From contig JAZARR010000153.1 in assembly GCA_037389465.1 (NCBI GenBank), positions 6,838,501-6,902,500 of the forward strand: a stretch of DNA of 64,000 nt. Direction: 5' to 3'. The position numbers and the translations under genes are program-made. Shown in pieces: positions 62,201 to 64,000 of this stretch (its first letter is position 1; each line of letters begins with the position of its first letter). The notes below the pieces were generated by a model that worked only from the letters and a program-made list of their open reading frames with translations, was not told where the DNA came from and ran no database searches. The DNA is from Baylisascaris procyonis (taxonomy: Eukaryota > Nematoda > Chromadorea > Rhabditida > Ascarididae).

Positions 62201-63689
62201 TCTCGAACGGAATATCCCAGCACCCTTTCACTATCTTAAAGCATAAGTGATGGTCAAATTCAATTCTGTGGTATTTTAAACTTTTTAAGGCCAAAAAATC
62301 CGCAGTCGTTCAGGGTAGAAGGGAATGAGAGAGTTTGGAAAGGCCTTACGAAAAGCGGATTTTGTGTATCGCTTTTGCACATTTTCAGTCATGTCGTTCG
62401 TTCGAGAGATTTTGAGCTGCTTACCTGATACCATCCTAAATCCGCGATGGACCATGTGGCTAATATGGGAGTGAGGCAGTATGCGTTCATGAATTTCTTG
62501 CTCCTTATGTGAATATCTTCGAATTGCTCTTTGCGATTGTTGCTTCAGTTGTGCTTGAATTTACGATACATTGAAAGACAGAGAAATAGGCAGATCACGT
62601 CGCCTGATGCTTATTTGCAAAAGCGTTGTTGAGAGTAATAGGTATGCAAAATCATAAACCATTTGCCATTATGGTGGACTTCATAAGGACAACTGTATAG
62701 AATATAAAGCGATGCTGTTCTGCTGATGTCCTGAAACACTGTAGATAAGAAGATGAAATATTGCAGTATTATCTGCGAGAAGGTGACCTTGGCTTTAATC
62801 GTGCCAAGGCGAGTTTCGAACGTTTAGCCGAACTCAACGATAGTGTTGTATGCAAGCTGAACACGGAGCCCCTCACCGAGGATTTCGTGAAGCAATTTGA
62901 TGTGAGTTTCTTGTCGACAAGAAGTACTAGGATTTGTCTTTTAAATCAAGTTAGCACAGCCGGTGGGAGAGCGGAAGTTAACAGGAGAGAGGCACGGTTG
63001 TCCTCCCATAAATCCCTCTGTGAATGGGGTGGAAGATAGGTTCCAGCCCCGCGGTGTGCAGTGCGAGGGGAAACGGGAACATCCACTTCGCTTTCTGAAT
63101 TTTAAATTTCATTGTAAGGGTCGCGTTTTAGCCCCAAGCAACGTTTCGACAATTTTAGCCGTTTGCTTCTGCTATCAGTCATGCATCGAAGTGATAGGTA
63201 AGGGAATAAAGCGATGGAGGGTGAAAAGAGTGATAAGGGAGGGGAAATAATTTGAATCCATTTCCCCCTTGCTTTTGCTGAGAGAAAGGTAACGAAAAGG
63301 AAATTGCCAGTACTGCTCTATTATGCGATTACCATATGAGATATTGTATTAGAGGCCTTAGGGAAATAAGTATCCTTGGTCAAGCTGTTCAAGTTTCTTC
63401 ATCCTTCTTTGCAACGTTGAAGATATGTGAAGGGTGCATGAAAACTATTGGCTTCGAAAGATTCATATTGATTTCATCTATAATCAATTCAGTTCATGTA
63501 GAGGTACGATTTTAGTTGGTGGTATTGACAGACGCGTCCCTGTCGCTGCAGCTTAAGGTGAATGGATGGACACGAGGCCATAATCGTCGTATGTTGGTGG
63601 CAGATGCTCGTGGTCTGTTCGCGTTCGTTTTTTTGGATGTCGGCAACGAGTTCCGGATCGACGATCCCAATGGTGAACAATGCAAAGAG
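59253..63689 (+). CDS. uba-1: Ubiquitin-activating enzyme E1, 5' part (runs off the window)
   Basis: E1 adenylates the ubiquitin C-terminus and passes it to E2 enzymes, in cytosol and nucleus. Recognised exons are 59253-59354 (start [12 protein letters not shown]..., with basic KKRARV), about 61438-61606 ([20 protein letters not shown], then [16 protein letters not shown] and [16 protein letters not shown]), 62767-62901 ([20 protein letters not shown], then AELNDSV and [10 protein letters not shown]) and 63516-63689 ([33 protein letters not shown] and [12 protein letters not shown]). These match the first, inactive adenylation half of UBA1 in order and spacing, and the wording is very close to nematode UBA-1. 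The exon carrying the expected LYSRQL motif between 59355 and 61437 was not found, and the phase of the next exon requires one. Only about 150 of roughly 1,000 residues are inside the window. Confidence 0.9.
59419..60538 (-). other. Exon-like frames antisense within uba-1 intron 1
   Basis: Several minus-strand frames here have better composition than typical intron noise. One, from 59773 downward, follows a TTTTTGCATTGCAG acceptor and reads [20 protein letters not shown]. Another, ending near 59394, reads [20 protein letters not shown], then [14 protein letters not shown] and an ERRQ just before GTAATGG. Further frames lie at 60067-60276 and 60304-60507. They could be exons of a nested gene or a decayed repeat. 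I could not build a consistent model and recognise no family. Confidence 0.3.
61962..62420 (-). mobile_element. LINE-type retrotransposon, reverse-transcriptase 3' tail
   Basis: In uba-1 intron 2, on the opposite strand, lies the C-terminal end of a non-LTR reverse transcriptase. It reads [12 protein letters not shown] and PERLRIF, then (after a one-base frame shift in a T-run) [20 protein letters not shown], followed by the [28 protein letters not shown] and FKSKLSRF blocks and a stop. This is the familiar tail of RTE/CR1/Jockey-like elements. It is 5' truncated and frameshifted, so inactive. The intron is otherwise intact. Confidence 0.75.
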
Positions 63690-64000
63690 GTTAGTATTCA
63701 TTTTTCATTGATCTCAGTTTCAATCAGCTGAAGAATCTGTTATTTAAACAATCGGGAGGGCGGGGGAAGGACAGGGGAAAAGAAAGCAATATAATTGACC
63801 TCTAAAAACTTTCAACTATTTCGTTTTCAATTTGTCGGCGATGTTTATCGATATAGGCTCTGAACTTGGAAAACAAACGACTTATCTTTTCTAATCGCCT
63901 TTTTTTTTGCAGAAAGTAAGTTTAAGGCGGTCGGTACCGGACATTGTAACATTCCCACTTTGTTGAAAAATATTCATATTTGATATATGCTTTTGTTAGT
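63690..64000. other. uba-1 intron, window edge
   Basis: The intron after the fourth recognised uba-1 exon starts at 63690 (GTTAGT). A TTTTTGCAG acceptor at 63906-63914 is followed by a short stretch not resembling UBA1, so the next true exon is probably beyond the window. Confidence 0.4.

Overview
This window looks like nuclear DNA of a nematode. It is AT-rich, its introns run from about 0.1 to 2 kb, and many end in the TTTCAG-type 3' splice site. The protein families fit: a nematode Srsx-like chemoreceptor GPCR, a tandem-PDZ protein of a kind common in nematodes, ATG13, a citrate-lyase-beta-like enzyme and a UBA-1 with nematode-like sequence. I lean towards the Spirurina (clade III), but this is a guess from gene style. 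Exons were joined by eye using frame, splice signals and remembered protein families, so boundaries are models.

Left part (1-20.7 kb). The window opens with what may be the last two exons of an unidentified + strand gene. A decayed Penelope-like element (PLE) follows on the - strand, with a GIY-YIG endonuclease tail and a degenerate hammerhead ribozyme downstream. Next come a 30-bp tandem repeat carrying CRE-like TGACGTCA sites, a seven-helix receptor (3.2-7.0 kb, +), a PDZ-domain gene ending in a glutamine-rich tail (9.2-13.1 kb, -), and the 3' end of an unidentified - strand gene (16.5-17.6 kb).

Middle (20.7-42.4 kb). A complete ATG13 (autophagy initiation; 11 exons, 571 codons) and a complete mitochondrial CLYBL (citramalyl-CoA lyase; 6 exons, 343 codons) lie in tandem on the + strand. 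They are 4.2 kb apart and do not look like an operon. A second PLE remnant, carrying a reverse-transcriptase palm motif, follows at 40.4 kb.

The striking feature (42.4-56.2 kb) is a 13.7-kb head-to-tail array of 59 tRNA-Gly copies, one every 229 or 234 bp, all on the + strand, with alternating spacer types. Most copies carry a GCC anticodon and eight carry CCC. Only 15 keep the canonical TTC T-loop/B-box; nearly all others have a T-to-C change at the normally invariant U55 position. Copies with a T5 Pol III terminator immediately downstream are not the ones with an intact B-box. Several recent segmental duplications are visible inside the array. The long open frames across the array on both strands are artefacts of repeat length and stop-poor sequence.

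Right part (56.2-64 kb). After an AT-rich stretch with a 94-bp (TA)n run comes the 5' part of the ubiquitin-activating enzyme E1 gene (uba-1, +), running off the window. One intron holds a LINE reverse-transcriptase tail on the opposite strand, and another holds several exon-like frames on the opposite strand. The protein-coding genes belong to unrelated household pathways (autophagy, acyl-CoA metabolism, ubiquitin activation) and do not form a functional cluster.
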